Positions 9,577-18,949 of a stretch of 39,535 nucleotides of DNA are shown piece after piece (positions within the stretch are counted from its first letter, which is position 1; each line of letters opens with the position of its first letter). The translations under genes were made by a program, and so were the position numbers. The notes under the pieces are model-generated. The model searched no databases and was not told the origin of the DNA. It saw only the letters and a list, made by a program, of their open reading frames with translations. The stretch is from Verrucomicrobiota bacterium. GTDB taxonomy: Bacteria; Verrucomicrobiota; Verrucomicrobiia; JABWAM01. The stretch covers positions 1-39,535 of the forward strand of contig JACQHZ010000166.1 in NCBI GenBank assembly GCA_016198745.1, read 5' to 3'.

Positions 9577-12075
9577 CTATTTTTCGGTGGATTCGTAGAG
9601 GAATGGGCGGCGGAACATCCCACCCATGTGGTGCGGATTATGAATGCGCAGAGCGAGGGTGTTCTTGCCAGGCTGGATTTTACCGGCGAGGTCCACATCC
9701 CATTCGAACTTGTAATCGCTCAGCCACCATAGTGACGGGAACGGGCGATACGCGACAAGGCGGCCGTTGCAGTAGAGCCAGCATTCGTTGAACAGACCGG
9801 GAAAACGGATGTGAACCTTGCCCTTGGCCGCGCCGGAACCAATCTCGATGTCGGTGCGATACCAGGCGTGGCCATTGTAATAATTGTAATCGGGGTGAAG
9901 GACGCCCTGCGCCTGCGCGTACAGATCGGTGCGGAGCATTTCCCACCGGCTGCCGCTGTGAATGCGGCTCTCGATGCTGCCGCGGTTCTTCAGTCCCTGC
10001 CACTCGCGCAAATCCACTGGCGCGCTCGCCCAACGGCGAACAACGCCCGCGTCGTGGGGATCGCGCCGAAACGCCCATTCCAGCGGGGTTTTCATCAAAA
10101 GCGCGCCTTTTGCGCCGTCGGTGAAAGCGAGCAGATCGCGATATTGCTTCACTTCGCCGCACCACCAGGCGGGTCCGCCGGCCTCGGTCTCCTCGGCCAC
10201 GCCGATGACGCGGGTGGTGAAGGTCGTGTTCATGGCCGCCAGTTCCTTGCGCGCGGCCAGGCCCTTCTCGCCCGCGGCAACCGCCGCCTTGTAATCGCAC
10301 TCGGTTGCGGCGGCTGTGACCATCGCGACATAGTTTTCGAGCACGCCGAAACCGAGGCGGGTGAATTTCATCCTTTCATCGGGTCTCCCGCCGCCTGCGC
10401 CGGGCTGTTTCATGGCGGCCTCGGCAGTTTCGAGATGTTTCCTCAGTTCCTCGATCAACTGCGGCGTGTAGATCGCGGGGATGACGAAATACTCGTGTTC
10501 GGTCACGATCGTATCGTTCCACGCCTTGAAGATCGCGTTCCAGTAGGCGGCCATCGGTTTTGCAGCAGGACCGTAGAACTTCCCGTAAAACTCGGCCAGC
10601 ATTGCCTCTGCGTCGGCATCGGGATTCCACATCAGTTGGCCGCGAAGATAAAGGTTCAGGAAGACGGTTGCGATTGCGTTGCGGCTCTCGGTGGCGACGC
10701 CGAGGATGCCGGCCTTCCGGTAATGTTTGAAGTCGTCGCGGATGGTGGCAAGCGATGGGTTCGGGAGGTCGCGCCAGACGAGCATGCCCTGGTCGTAATC
10801 GTAAATCGCCACGCGCCCCTGCATGACCTCGGCCCAGCGATACATGATGTCGCGATATTCCTGTTGCGGCGGCGAACGCGGATCGTCCATGCCGTGATTC
10901 GGATCAACGTCAATCGGCGCAAGGTAGGCGATCAGCGGCTTGGCGGCGACGATGTCTCGTTGGGGGGGGATGGTGATGTTCGAGTAAGCGAGGAAACCGA
11001 GTTTGGTCGGGCTGTTCGGATGCTGTTTCATCAGGATTTCCGCGACATGATTGTAGAACACCATGAAACCGTCGGTGAGCGTCGGGATGAGAAAGTATTT
11101 GTCGAATAGCCCTGCCTGCAGTTCCTTGTCCTTAGGCGAATCCGATTTGTACGTGCCATCCTCCATGCCGAGCGAGATGGAGGGCACGCCCTTGCCAAAC
11201 TCGGCGGCGATTTGTTTGGCGACATGCTCCGCGGTGGCGTCTTCGGCGATCGGGACGGCGAACATGTCCTTCCCGGCCGGGATGATGTCCTTGGTGTAGG
11301 CGTTGAGTCCATGGCCGCTGTGAACGTTGACGTTGTTCATGAAATTGCGGCGCTTGAACTCCTCCCGTCCCGCCTGTTCGCCGTTCCAGGCGATCCAGTA
11401 ATTTCGGATTTCGAAGGGCGGCGCCCAGGCAACATCAAGCTTGCCGATCTTCAACACGGGTTGTTGGGGGATGCATTCCCCGAAGTCCGATGGCAGATAC
11501 CATCGGCATCCCCATTGACGCAACAGTTCGACGGCGGCGTAGTAATGCGAATCATCGTTGGCGCCCGCGAGATACACTCGATTCGCCGCACGCCGCAGCA
11601 CGATGGCATCGGCCTGCAACACGGGATTCTTTTTGGCGACCTTCGCCAGTTCCTTGCGCAAATCGGGTTCGGCCTGAAGCGCCTCCTGGCCCATGATGAG
11701 AAGCGGGGTTTTGGCCTTGAGCGCCGCTGCAATGGGTTCCGTAGCATTCGCGATTGCCGGCTTGGCGCCGCTCATCCGTTCGATATAAGAGGCCAGGTCG
11801 CCGGCTGCCCGCTTTTCCCATTCGCCCGCCTGCGGCGACACAATGATCGCGGCATCGGTTGCGCCTTTTTCGGCGATCACCAAATCATCTGTTCCCGAAA
11901 CCCCTGCCACTTGAGCGCCAGAGAATTGCACGCACCCGATTGTGAGTATTCCAATCCAGATCAAAAGCAGATTCTTAATTTTCAGCTCGATGCGGGTGAA
12001 TGCGGGCCGCCGCCGTCGCTCCCAAATCCGGGCGATGCGGCGCTTCCGCGACGGGCCATTTTCTTGAACAACCAT
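9577..12075 (-). CDS. DUF4838-type (GH67 N-terminal-like) carbohydrate-active protein, secreted or membrane-anchored
   Basis: DLASYIERMSGAKPAI...; AVELLRQWGCRWYLPSDFGECIPQQP; FEIRNYWIAWNG; GLNAYTKDIIP; N-terminal hydrophobic segment LLLIWIGILTIGC. Start uncertain: ORF opens with TTG at 12141, ATG at 12075. Confidence 0.75.
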   Translation of the reverse strand: MVVQENGPSRKRRIARIWERRRRPAFTRIELKIKNLLLIWIGILTIGCVQFSGAQVAGVSGTDDLVIAEKGATDAAIIVSPQAGEWEKRAAGDLASYIERMSGAKPAIANATEPIAAALKAKTPLLIMGQEALQAEPDLRKELAKVAKKNPVLQADAIVLRRAANRVYLAGANDDSHYYAAVELLRQWGCRWYLPSDFGECIPQQPVLKIGKLDVAWAPPFEIRNYWIAWNGEQAGREEFKRRNFMNNVNVHSGHGLNAYTKDIIPAGKDMFAVPIAEDATAEHVAKQIAAEFGKGVPSISLGMEDGTYKSDSPKDKELQAGLFDKYFLIPTLTDGFMVFYNHVAEILMKQHPNSPTKLGFLAYSNITIPPQRDIVAAKPLIAYLAPIDVDPNHGMDDPRSPPQQEYRDIMYRWAEVMQGRVAIYDYDQGMLVWRDLPNPSLATIRDDFKHYRKAGILGVATESRNAIATVFLNLYLRGQLMWNPDADAEAMLAEFYGKFYGPAAKPMAAYWNAIFKAWNDTIVTEHEYFVIPAIYTPQLIEELRKHLETAEAAMKQPGAGGGRPDERMKFTRLGFGVLENYVAMVTAAATECDYKAAVAAGEKGLAARKELAAMNTTFTTRVIGVAEETEAGGPAWWCGEVKQYRDLLAFTDGAKGALLMKTPLEWAFRRDPHDAGVVRRWASAPVDLREWQGLKNRGSIESRIHSGSRWEMLRTDLYAQAQGVLHPDYNYYNGHAWYRTDIEIGSGAAKGKVHIRFPGLFNECWLYCNGRLVAYRPFPSLWWLSDYKFEWDVDLAGKIQPGKNTLALRIHNPHHMGGMFRRPFLYESTEK

Positions 12076-12225
12076 GTCAACCGGAACTATCGCCGCAAAG
12101 CCTTTCGAGAACAAAAGTTTTCCTTTGCTGTCCTTTTGCAAAAAATTGTCGGCCGCTTCTTTTGCTCATCGCGAATCAAGAATTTTGGTTGCTCACCGAC
12201 CGCCAGCTTTCATAATCACTCCTGA

Positions 12226-13182
12226 ATGAAGACGAAACGTTTGGGCGTCGGGAAACGCTACTGGCGGGGCGGAAAAGTGCCGCTGGGGGTCGAGTATTAT
12301 CATTTTCCGAGCAAATTCGCCCAGGATTTCCTGCTCCACGTAGCGGTGTTGGGACGATCATCCACGCCGACGGGTTTTCGCCATCAGCACGAACACGAGG
12401 CCCGGTTTCTCCTGCATTATATCCGTCGCGGCGAACTCTGGCACCAGGTGAGGGAACGCGTCCACCGGCTCGGTTCGGGAAGCGTCTGTTTGATGGATTT
12501 GCGCGAACCCGTGCGTTACGGCAACGACGGACCGCGCGCGGCGGACAATTGGTGGGTTTGTTTCGACGGGAAAGAATCACCGCATCTCCAAAGCAGGCTT
12601 TGCGCCGATGAAAATCCGGTCTTCACGGGAGTCAACCTCAAGCGTTTTGAAACCTTGTTTCGCGAATTGCTCGCCATTACCGTCCACAAACCGCCTGCTT
12701 ACGAATGGAGGGCGTCGGGTCTGCTCACGCTCCTGCTGGCGGAGTTGTCCGCTTCGCGGAGGGATGAGGAAAAATTTGACATCGATCTGGTACCCATCCC
12801 GAAACAGACCGGACCGCTGTCTTTGCCGGTGCGCGACAGCCTTCGTTACATGGCGCGATTTTACCGCGACCGTCTGGACCTCAAGGGACTCAGTTCGGTG
12901 TCGCGGTTGAGCTTGTATCATTTTGCCCATCAATTTCAGCGCGAAACGGGCATGTCGCCGATGAACTACCTGAGTCGTTACCGCATCGAGCAGGCCCGCC
13001 GCATTTTGAGCGCAAGCCATCATCCGATCCACCAGGTCGCAAAGATGGTCGGAATTTCGAATCCGTTCAATTTCTCCCGTCTGTTCCACAAGTTCGCCGG
13101 TTCCACGCCTGCAAAATACCGCGCACGGGCAAGACGCCTGGCAGTCATGGCGCGGAATCGTGCCTGCGCGGGAGGGCGATGA
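12226..13182 (+). CDS. AraC-family transcriptional regulator
   Basis: C-terminal double HTH: LSLYHFAHQFQRETGMSPMNYLSRYRIEQARRILSASHHPIHQVAKMVGISNPFNFSRLFHKFAGSTPAKYR. Divergent from the DUF4838 gene. Confidence 0.9.
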   Translation: MKTKRLGVGKRYWRGGKVPLGVEYYHFPSKFAQDFLLHVAVLGRSSTPTGFRHQHEHEARFLLHYIRRGELWHQVRERVHRLGSGSVCLMDLREPVRYGNDGPRAADNWWVCFDGKESPHLQSRLCADENPVFTGVNLKRFETLFRELLAITVHKPPAYEWRASGLLTLLLAELSASRRDEEKFDIDLVPIPKQTGPLSLPVRDSLRYMARFYRDRLDLKGLSSVSRLSLYHFAHQFQRETGMSPMNYLSRYRIEQARRILSASHHPIHQVAKMVGISNPFNFSRLFHKFAGSTPAKYRARARRLAVMARNRACAGGR

Positions 13183-13296
13183 TCGCCGTGGCTGAAGGCG
13201 ACGGCGCCTGTTCCGGGCCTGCCCCGGTTGCGGCCACGCTCACGGATATTTCCAGGTCCAATTATGCTGGGTGCGGTCATAAACTGAGCTTTCAAT

Positions 13297-13369
13297 TGTA
13301 GGGGAGGGCTTTATGTCCTCCCATCTGATCGGAGCGGGATGGTCCCGCCATGGCGGGACATCCCCTACA
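13297..13369. repeat. REP-like element: outer inverted repeat enclosing two hairpins
   Basis: Outer TGTAGGGGA (13297-13305)/TCCCCTACA (13361-13369); inner GGGAGG (13302-13307)/CCTCCC (13317-13322) and perfect GTCCCGCCATGGCGGGAC (13342-13359). Confidence 0.75.
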
Positions 13370-14570
13370 CGGGGCAGCTGAACCGGATCAAAAAAACACA
13401 ATTTATGCCCGTGTTGAGTATATGCTTGCCCGTCTGCAGGTAATGTTGGACGGCGGCAACGTGGCCATCGTAATAGAGCACATTCGCGCGATTTCCGGGA
13501 TGGCGAAATCCGTAGCCATAAGCCCGGTTGTCCAGCCCCCATTGATCGTCAACATGATCATCAAAATTAAAATACCCATACCCCCAATCCCCATTGTAGT
13601 CATCGGGGACACCCCCATTGTTGTCGTTCGCATACAAGGAAAATGCGGTGTAGAGTTGCTTCAAGTTGCTCATGCACACGACCGATCGCGCCGACTCGCG
13701 GGCGTTTTTCAACGCCGGCAACAACAAGGCCGCCAGCAGGCTGATGATGGCGACCACGACCAGAAGCTCGATGAGCGTGAATGCTCCGGCAAAAACAGAT
13801 CGTTTTCCCGGTGCCCGCTTCCCGTTTCGCGCTGAGGGTTGAGATTCTCCCGTCCCGAAATGGTCGCCGCTCAAAACAGCCGCGATCCCGTCTTCCTTTG
13901 AAAGAAGGATATGTCTGCGGATTGTTTTTTCCGCCGCATCGGGGTCGCGCGAGGCCAGCGCGCGGACAATGTCGCGATGCCGCGGAATGTTTCTTGAATC
14001 CGGCGGCGAACCCAGAGGGGTGGTGATTCCCATTTGAATGCAGCATTCCACAAGGCTTTGCGTGGAAAGAATTCGCGCGATGGTCCTGTTCCCGCTTAAC
14101 CGGGCGATTTGGTTGTGGAAATCCTTCTCCAACCGTTGGACTTCACCCCACTGCTTTGGGTCTGCCAGTTGCTTGATGAGCAAGCAATCCTCCAGCGCAT
14201 CAATCCTGTCCGCCATTTTTCGCAATTGAAAAAGCTGGGGCCGGCTTGCGCGTTTGCAGGCGAGGCGGGCGGCAAATCCTTCCAGGATCATGCGCACATC
14301 CATGATCTCGCATTGTTCTTCCAGGCCGATCTTGCGGACGAATGTGCCCGACCGATGGATCCTCTCAAGGACGCCGGCGGACACCAGCCGCTCGAAGGCC
14401 AGCCTCACAGGGGCGCGTCCCACGCGCATTTCACGCGCGACCGACTCTTCGCCAAGCTTTTGGGCCGGACGAAGCATGCCCTTGCGAATCCGTTTGATCA
14501 GTTCGGCGGTGCAACGGTCGGCATGGGAGGTCCCCATGTTGAGAAAGGATTCGTTTTGATCGAAAGGCAT
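13365..14570 (-). CDS. GntR/FCD transcriptional regulator fused in frame to a prepilin-type/H-X9-DG pseudopilin (pilin 2)
   Basis: N-terminus: [58 protein letters not shown] wHTH plus FCD-like helices ([25 protein letters not shown]). C-terminus: [56 protein letters not shown]...[24 protein letters not shown]. One uninterrupted ORF; ATG at 14570 preferred over TTG at 14585. Confidence 0.85.
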   Translation of the reverse strand: MPFDQNESFLNMGTSHADRCTAELIKRIRKGMLRPAQKLGEESVAREMRVGRAPVRLAFERLVSAGVLERIHRSGTFVRKIGLEEQCEIMDVRMILEGFAARLACKRASRPQLFQLRKMADRIDALEDCLLIKQLADPKQWGEVQRLEKDFHNQIARLSGNRTIARILSTQSLVECCIQMGITTPLGSPPDSRNIPRHRDIVRALASRDPDAAEKTIRRHILLSKEDGIAAVLSGDHFGTGESQPSARNGKRAPGKRSVFAGAFTLIELLVVVAIISLLAALLLPALKNARESARSVVCMSNLKQLYTAFSLYANDNNGGVPDDYNGDWGYGYFNFDDHVDDQWGLDNRAYGYGFRHPGNRANVLYYDGHVAAVQHYLQTGKHILNTGINCVFLIRFSCPV

Positions 14571-14592
14571 GCCCAAACCATACAATCTAGCA

Positions 14593-14600
14593 TACTAGTA
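14593..14600. promoter_or_regulatory. Candidate palindromic operator upstream of the GntR-pilin ORF
   Basis: TACTAGTA perfect palindrome inside CATACTAGTAGG, about 23 bp upstream of the ATG at 14570. Confidence 0.25.
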
Positions 14601-14684
14601 GGCAACTCATTTCTTGCCCTGAAGGACTACAATCCGACCTGTTTCTGGGTGATGGTGAACCGGGGGATCAGTTTGGGCATATCA

Positions 14685-14720
14685 GATTCATTCAAGCTTT
14701 TTCGTCAAACCTTCAAGACA
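14685..14720 (+). repeat. 36-bp repeat copy A (encodes DSFKLFRQTFKT)
   Basis: GATTCATTCAAGCTTTTTCGTCAAACCTTCAAGACA; 33/36 identical to 22859-22894. Confidence 0.8.
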
Positions 14721-14791
14721 AATGACGCGCCTGATGGCATGATAAGAATTCCTCTCACCATCCATTGGCAACAGTCACCCCAGGAAAATCC

Positions 14792-15031
14792 ATGAACGGG
14801 CGCGAAAGATATTTGGCCGCGATTCTTTTTGAAAAACCCGACCGGATTCCATTCCAACCCGGTAAACCACGCGAGATAACCCTGACAACCTGGCGCCAAC
14901 AGGGGCTGCCGGAAGGGGCGGACTGGTTCCAGTGTCTCTGTAAACAGATGGAAAAAATGCTGGCAGGCGTGGTTCCCGACCGGGTGCATATCAACGAGGA
15001 CATGGCTTACAAGCAGAAACCGATCCGATGA
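14792..15031 (+). pseudogene. URO-D-like copy 4, internally deleted remnant
   Basis: MNGRERYLAAILFEKPDRIPFQPG...TWRQQGLP matches the N-terminus of copy 2, then jumps to KMLAGVVPDRVHINEDMAYKQKPI, matching RMLQRVLASYVPDFIVISEDMAYKSKPM much further into copy 2. Confidence 0.8.
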
Positions 15032-15348
15032 ATGAATTCAGCTTGCGGGATTTCAGTGAACTCGCGGCGTCGCGGGAACAGTCGCGCGCGCCGGTTTGGG
15101 ACGCGCTGTGGGGGCGGCGTTCGATCGGACGCCTGGCCGTCCAGGTGACGGCTGATCCCGAGTGGATCGAGGAAGCGCAACGAATTGTTGCGGCCATGCC
15201 GTTGGCGGAACCCTCCTCGCAACCGCCGGGGTGGACCGAAGAATGGCGCAAGAGCGTGCAGAATGACCTGGCGGTCGGCGAGATTCCGCTGTGGAACGAC
15301 CTGTGCCGCGCCGCCGGCGCGGAGTGGAACTCCGTGGGTTTAAAATGA
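15028..15348 (+). CDS. Small hypothetical ORF, probably a gene fragment
   Basis: 106-aa ORF, ATGA-coupled at both ends to neighbouring remnants; no family recognised. Confidence 0.35.
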   Translation: MNEFSLRDFSELAASREQSRAPVWDALWGRRSIGRLAVQVTADPEWIEEAQRIVAAMPLAEPSSQPPGWTEEWRKSVQNDLAVGEIPLWNDLCRAAGAEWNSVGLK

Positions 15349-16221
15349 ACTCCTATTCAATCCCCAACGAACCGCGCTTCGCGCCGCTGCGTCTCGAGGC
15401 CGAACATTACCTGAAACCCGCCGGCTTTGTTCCGGGCGAACGGCGTGACGCTCGTCTGCACATCGCCGTGGCGGCCGGCAACGGCGCGGCGGAAGGATAT
15501 TCGATCGAGCGAACGAATCAGCGCCTCACGATTCGCGCGGACGGCCCGCGCGGCGCGGCGCACGGGTTTCATCACGCGCTGCGGTTGCTGGGGTTTGGAT
15601 TCAGTTTCTTCGCCGACGCCACTCCCAAACAGCCGGTGCTGCGCTGGCCCGCGGCCGACGACACATTGCGCGTTCAACCGGCGTTCGCAACGCGGGGACT
15701 TCTGCCTTGGGGTAATCTATTGAACAGCATCAACGTTTGGAACTTCGAGGACTACGCGCGTTACCTGCTGACGCTGGGGCGCTGGGGCGGCAACTTCGTT
15801 TGGTTTCACAATTACGACTTCGAGCCGCTCGCCGCGTTCCGCGACGCCGAGGGAAAATGGTCTTACGGAAAGCCATATCCGAACTCGTTCAACCCGCCAT
15901 GCGGAGGCGTTCCCGGCATTCGCGTCGGGAAATTTCCGCACGGCACGGCGCGCCATTTCCCGGATGCGCGGCGCGGCGTCTGGGGAGCGCGCCACGCCTT
16001 TGCGCGCGATTCAATCGCGGCGGCGCAGACCGAGTTTCGCCGGAGGGTCGCGTTTGCTTGCCGATTACCGGCGCGGCGTCATGAAAGTGGAGCGTCTCTG
16101 GAAGGAGGTCTTCCGCGCGCAGGCGGCCCGGCTTGATACCCGCAGCGATCTCGGCACGCTGGCCACCATCAACGTGAAAGCCTGGCCGAAATGGAAGGAA
16201 TTCGTGAAGGCCGTCGAATAA
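15345..16221 (+). pseudogene. GH67 N-terminal-domain-like glycosidase remnant, frameshifted and probably internally deleted
   Basis: AAHGFHHALRLLGFGFSFFADATPKQPVLRW...NLLNSINVWNFEDYARYLLTLGRWGGNFVWFHNYDFEP, then coding character moves to the +1 frame (LADYRRGVMKVERLWKEVFRAQAARLDTRSDLGTLATINVKAWPKWKEFVKAVE). Confidence 0.65.
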
Positions 16222-17640
16222 ATGCAATCCAATCCTCATCTCATCCTCGATCAAGAATCCGTGGCCGAATCGCACGGCGTCACGTTTCACCTCAACCCCG
16301 CGATGAAGCATCCCGAGAATCCGGTGATGCTCCCCGGCGAGCCGCACCAATGGGACAGCCTGTGCGTGAGCTGGCCCGGCACCGTGCTCTACAGTCCGGG
16401 TGACCGGAAATTTCGCTGTTGGTATACGGGACTGGACGTCATGCAGACGCCTGATCGCACCTGGCATTGCGGCTACGCCGAGAGCGGCGGTGGCGTCCAC
16501 TGGACAAAGCCCAATGTCGGACAGGTCGAGCTTTTCGGGAAGCCGACCAATTGGATCAAGCCGGATTGGAACACCAACCTGCTCAGCCTGGTGTTTGAGA
16601 ACCCGCTGCCGGACGCCCCGCCCTCGCAGCGATTCGGCGGTTACTGGGGAGAATCCCGTGCGACCGATGCGAAAGTGGATTTCAAGCAAACCCTGTTCTG
16701 CAAGAGCCTGGCTTGGTCGCCGGACGGCAAAATCTGGACGCGCGCCGGCACCGCCTATGGCGAGATGGTCCGCGCGCCATTCCTGGATGTCTCCCAACTC
16801 CTTTACGACCCGGATGATCCGGATCCGAGTTACCGATGGAAGGCTTACGGCCAGCTCTTCAAACCGCGGCCCGATGGCAGCGGTTGGCCGGGCGTCCGCA
16901 ACATCGCGCTGGCGCACGGTGTGGATCCCATGCACTTGAAAGAGCCGCCGCTTGACGATTTCGATGCGCGGATCATCTTCGCTCCCGAGAAGGGAATCGA
17001 CGAGGAGATCCACTTCGCCGCAGTTCAGAAAATCGGCGCGACCTACCTTATGCTGTTCGAGTCCGACCGATTCAGCCAAAACCCGCTTCACGGCGATCTG
17101 CGGCTCGCGGTCAGCAAGGACGGACGCCATTTCCGTCGCATCCATCCGCGCACACCCCTGGTCGCGACCGGTCCCAAGGGCAGGTGGGATGAAAACCTGC
17201 TCGTGACGAATTCCGCTGGCTGGCAGGAAGTCGGCGACGAAATCTGGATTCACTACTTCGGCTGTCCGCGGATGTACCAGCATTGGCCCGCGCAATACGC
17301 CGTCAACCCCGAACGGCGCGGCTGCTTCTTCGCGCCCGTTTATCTCGGCTTGGCAACGCTCCCGCGCGACCGGTTTGCCTTTGCAACAGGCGAGGGCGCG
17401 CTGACAACCCAACCGTTGGAGATGGGCGACGCTGGCTTTTGGCTGAACGCCGAAGGCGAAAGCCTGAGCGTGGCTGCGCTGGATGCATCCCGAAAACCGA
17501 TGGCGCTTGGAACATTGGGCGGCGAGCGGCGACAGACGGTTTATCGCAAGGTTCTTTGGAAGAACACTCCGCCGCGCGGAAAATGCCGCTTGCAAATCAA
17601 ACTCAAGGCTGGAGATAAACTCTTCAGCGTGCTGTGTTGA
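16222..17640 (+). CDS. Glycoside hydrolase-like five-bladed beta-propeller (GH32/43-like fold), copy 1
   Basis: WDSLCVSWPGTVLYSPGDRKFRCWYTGLD...GYAESGGGVHWTKPNVG...LAWSPDGKIWTRAG; similar layout to the ORF at 24158. Confidence 0.65.
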   Translation: MQSNPHLILDQESVAESHGVTFHLNPAMKHPENPVMLPGEPHQWDSLCVSWPGTVLYSPGDRKFRCWYTGLDVMQTPDRTWHCGYAESGGGVHWTKPNVGQVELFGKPTNWIKPDWNTNLLSLVFENPLPDAPPSQRFGGYWGESRATDAKVDFKQTLFCKSLAWSPDGKIWTRAGTAYGEMVRAPFLDVSQLLYDPDDPDPSYRWKAYGQLFKPRPDGSGWPGVRNIALAHGVDPMHLKEPPLDDFDARIIFAPEKGIDEEIHFAAVQKIGATYLMLFESDRFSQNPLHGDLRLAVSKDGRHFRRIHPRTPLVATGPKGRWDENLLVTNSAGWQEVGDEIWIHYFGCPRMYQHWPAQYAVNPERRGCFFAPVYLGLATLPRDRFAFATGEGALTTQPLEMGDAGFWLNAEGESLSVAALDASRKPMALGTLGGERRQTVYRKVLWKNTPPRGKCRLQIKLKAGDKLFSVLC

Positions 17641-17757
17641 ACAGTTGGGCAGGGCACGATTTCACCTTCCAACGACGCCTTGGAAAACAACTCGATGAAC
17701 TTTTCCATCAGCATCGGATGAAGAAAGATGGCTCTGTTGAGATCCTCATGCGATGGA

Positions 17758-17833
17758 TGTCATCCTGAGCGAGGCGAAGGATCCCTTTTTACGATTCAAC
17801 AGAAAGAGATTCCTCGCTACGCTCGGAATGACA
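17758..17833. repeat. Interspersed repeat with terminal inverted repeats
   Basis: TGTCATCCTGAGCGAGGCGAAGGATC (17758-17783) versus right end GATTCCTCGCTACGCTCGGAATGACA (17808-17833, reverse complement TGTCATTCCGAGCGTAGCGAGGAATC). Confidence 0.7.
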
Positions 17834-17840
17834 ACCATGA

Positions 17841-18083
17841 TTGAAGTTAAACAGCAGGAACTCAATAAAGCTAAGAATGATCAACATGATCGCCCGCCAT
17901 TTTGTTGAAACCCTGCTTTGCACGATCCGCCTCGATCGAAAAAATGGCAACTTGATCGGGCTGAAGTGGAAAAATTCAAAAGTTGAAATCATCCGCGAAC
18001 CGCGTCTTGGCGAAAATTTCCGGCTGCACTTGCCGCCGCGCAGTTGCGCTGTTGTGGCCGCCGAACAATTCAAATCGAGGTAA
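17841..18083 (+). pseudogene. C-terminal fragment of a glycosidase-like protein
   Basis: TIRLDRKNGNLIGLKWKNSKVEIIREPRLGENFRLHLPPRSCAVVAAEQF resembles the terminal beta domain of large glycosidases; no catalytic region present. Confidence 0.35.
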
Positions 18084-18089
18084 ATTGCA

Positions 18090-18920
18090 TTGAAGACCAT
18101 CGAACTTTCAAACCCCGCGTGCCGGGTTCAGGTGTCACCCGAAAGCGGCGGACGGATCGTGAGTTTTTACAGCGTGAGTTCGGGAATTGATCACGTCGGC
18201 CCGAAACATCTTCAAACTTGGCTCAAGACCGGCCCCGTGCGCGATCCGACGGTTGGCGTGCTGCATCTTTTTTACGGCGACTTTCGCACCCGCGATTTCG
18301 AAATCGACAAGAAGGGTCCATCGAATAGCGTCAGTTTCCAAGCAGAATCTGAGGGGATTGTATTTCGTAAACGTGCGCGCCTCGATGATACCCAACCGGT
18401 CCTGACACTGGAGTTTGAAGCCGTCAATCGCGGCGAGTCGGACCCGGTCGTTCAATTCGAGAGTTTCTTCAACTGGACCTTTGGCCCGACGACGTCCCGT
18501 CGAAACGTGAGCACGCTCCTCCAACGGCACGGCACCAGCACGCTCTCCCCTTTGCCACCTTATGGATCAATGGACGGTTGTGCATTGGACATTGACGGAG
18601 GAACTCTGGCGCTCTGCGATGTGGATCACAACGAGACGTTGCGAATCGTGCCGGATGCGAACTGGCAGCGGTTCGCGATTTATCAAATGGCCGGGAGTTG
18701 GCGCGGCCCGTATTCGCCGGAGCGATCGCTTGCGTCAGGCGAGACCTTTCGCGCGACATTGCGGCTCGAGCTTTCGTCCGGGTGTGAGGCATTGAAGGGA
18801 ATTCCTCAAGCAACCGAGCCGTCCGGTGAAGCTCCACCACCAAAGGTGGTGGCATCTCACGGATTGGCGCGAGTGAAAGTCTGCTGGACGGCGGCGACGA
18901 GTGCAGGGAAAACTCATTGA
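18090..18920 (+). CDS. Galactose mutarotase/aldose 1-epimerase-like protein
   Basis: MKTIELSNPACRVQVSPESGGRIVSFYS... beta-sandwich layout with ESFFNWTFGP; TTG start. Confidence 0.5.
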   Translation: MKTIELSNPACRVQVSPESGGRIVSFYSVSSGIDHVGPKHLQTWLKTGPVRDPTVGVLHLFYGDFRTRDFEIDKKGPSNSVSFQAESEGIVFRKRARLDDTQPVLTLEFEAVNRGESDPVVQFESFFNWTFGPTTSRRNVSTLLQRHGTSTLSPLPPYGSMDGCALDIDGGTLALCDVDHNETLRIVPDANWQRFAIYQMAGSWRGPYSPERSLASGETFRATLRLELSSGCEALKGIPQATEPSGEAPPPKVVASHGLARVKVCWTAATSAGKTH

Positions 18921-18949
18921 ATTTCGCGTTCATTCGCTGAATTGACTTG

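Noticed and set aside
9811-11109. 432-aa plus-strand ORF opposite the DUF4838 gene
   Set aside because: Shadow ORF; the minus-strand frame has clear domain motifs.
15889-17595. 568-aa minus-strand ORF
   Set aside because: Lies opposite the plus-strand beta-propeller gene (16222-17640), lacks recognisable motifs and has the composition of a high-GC shadow ORF.
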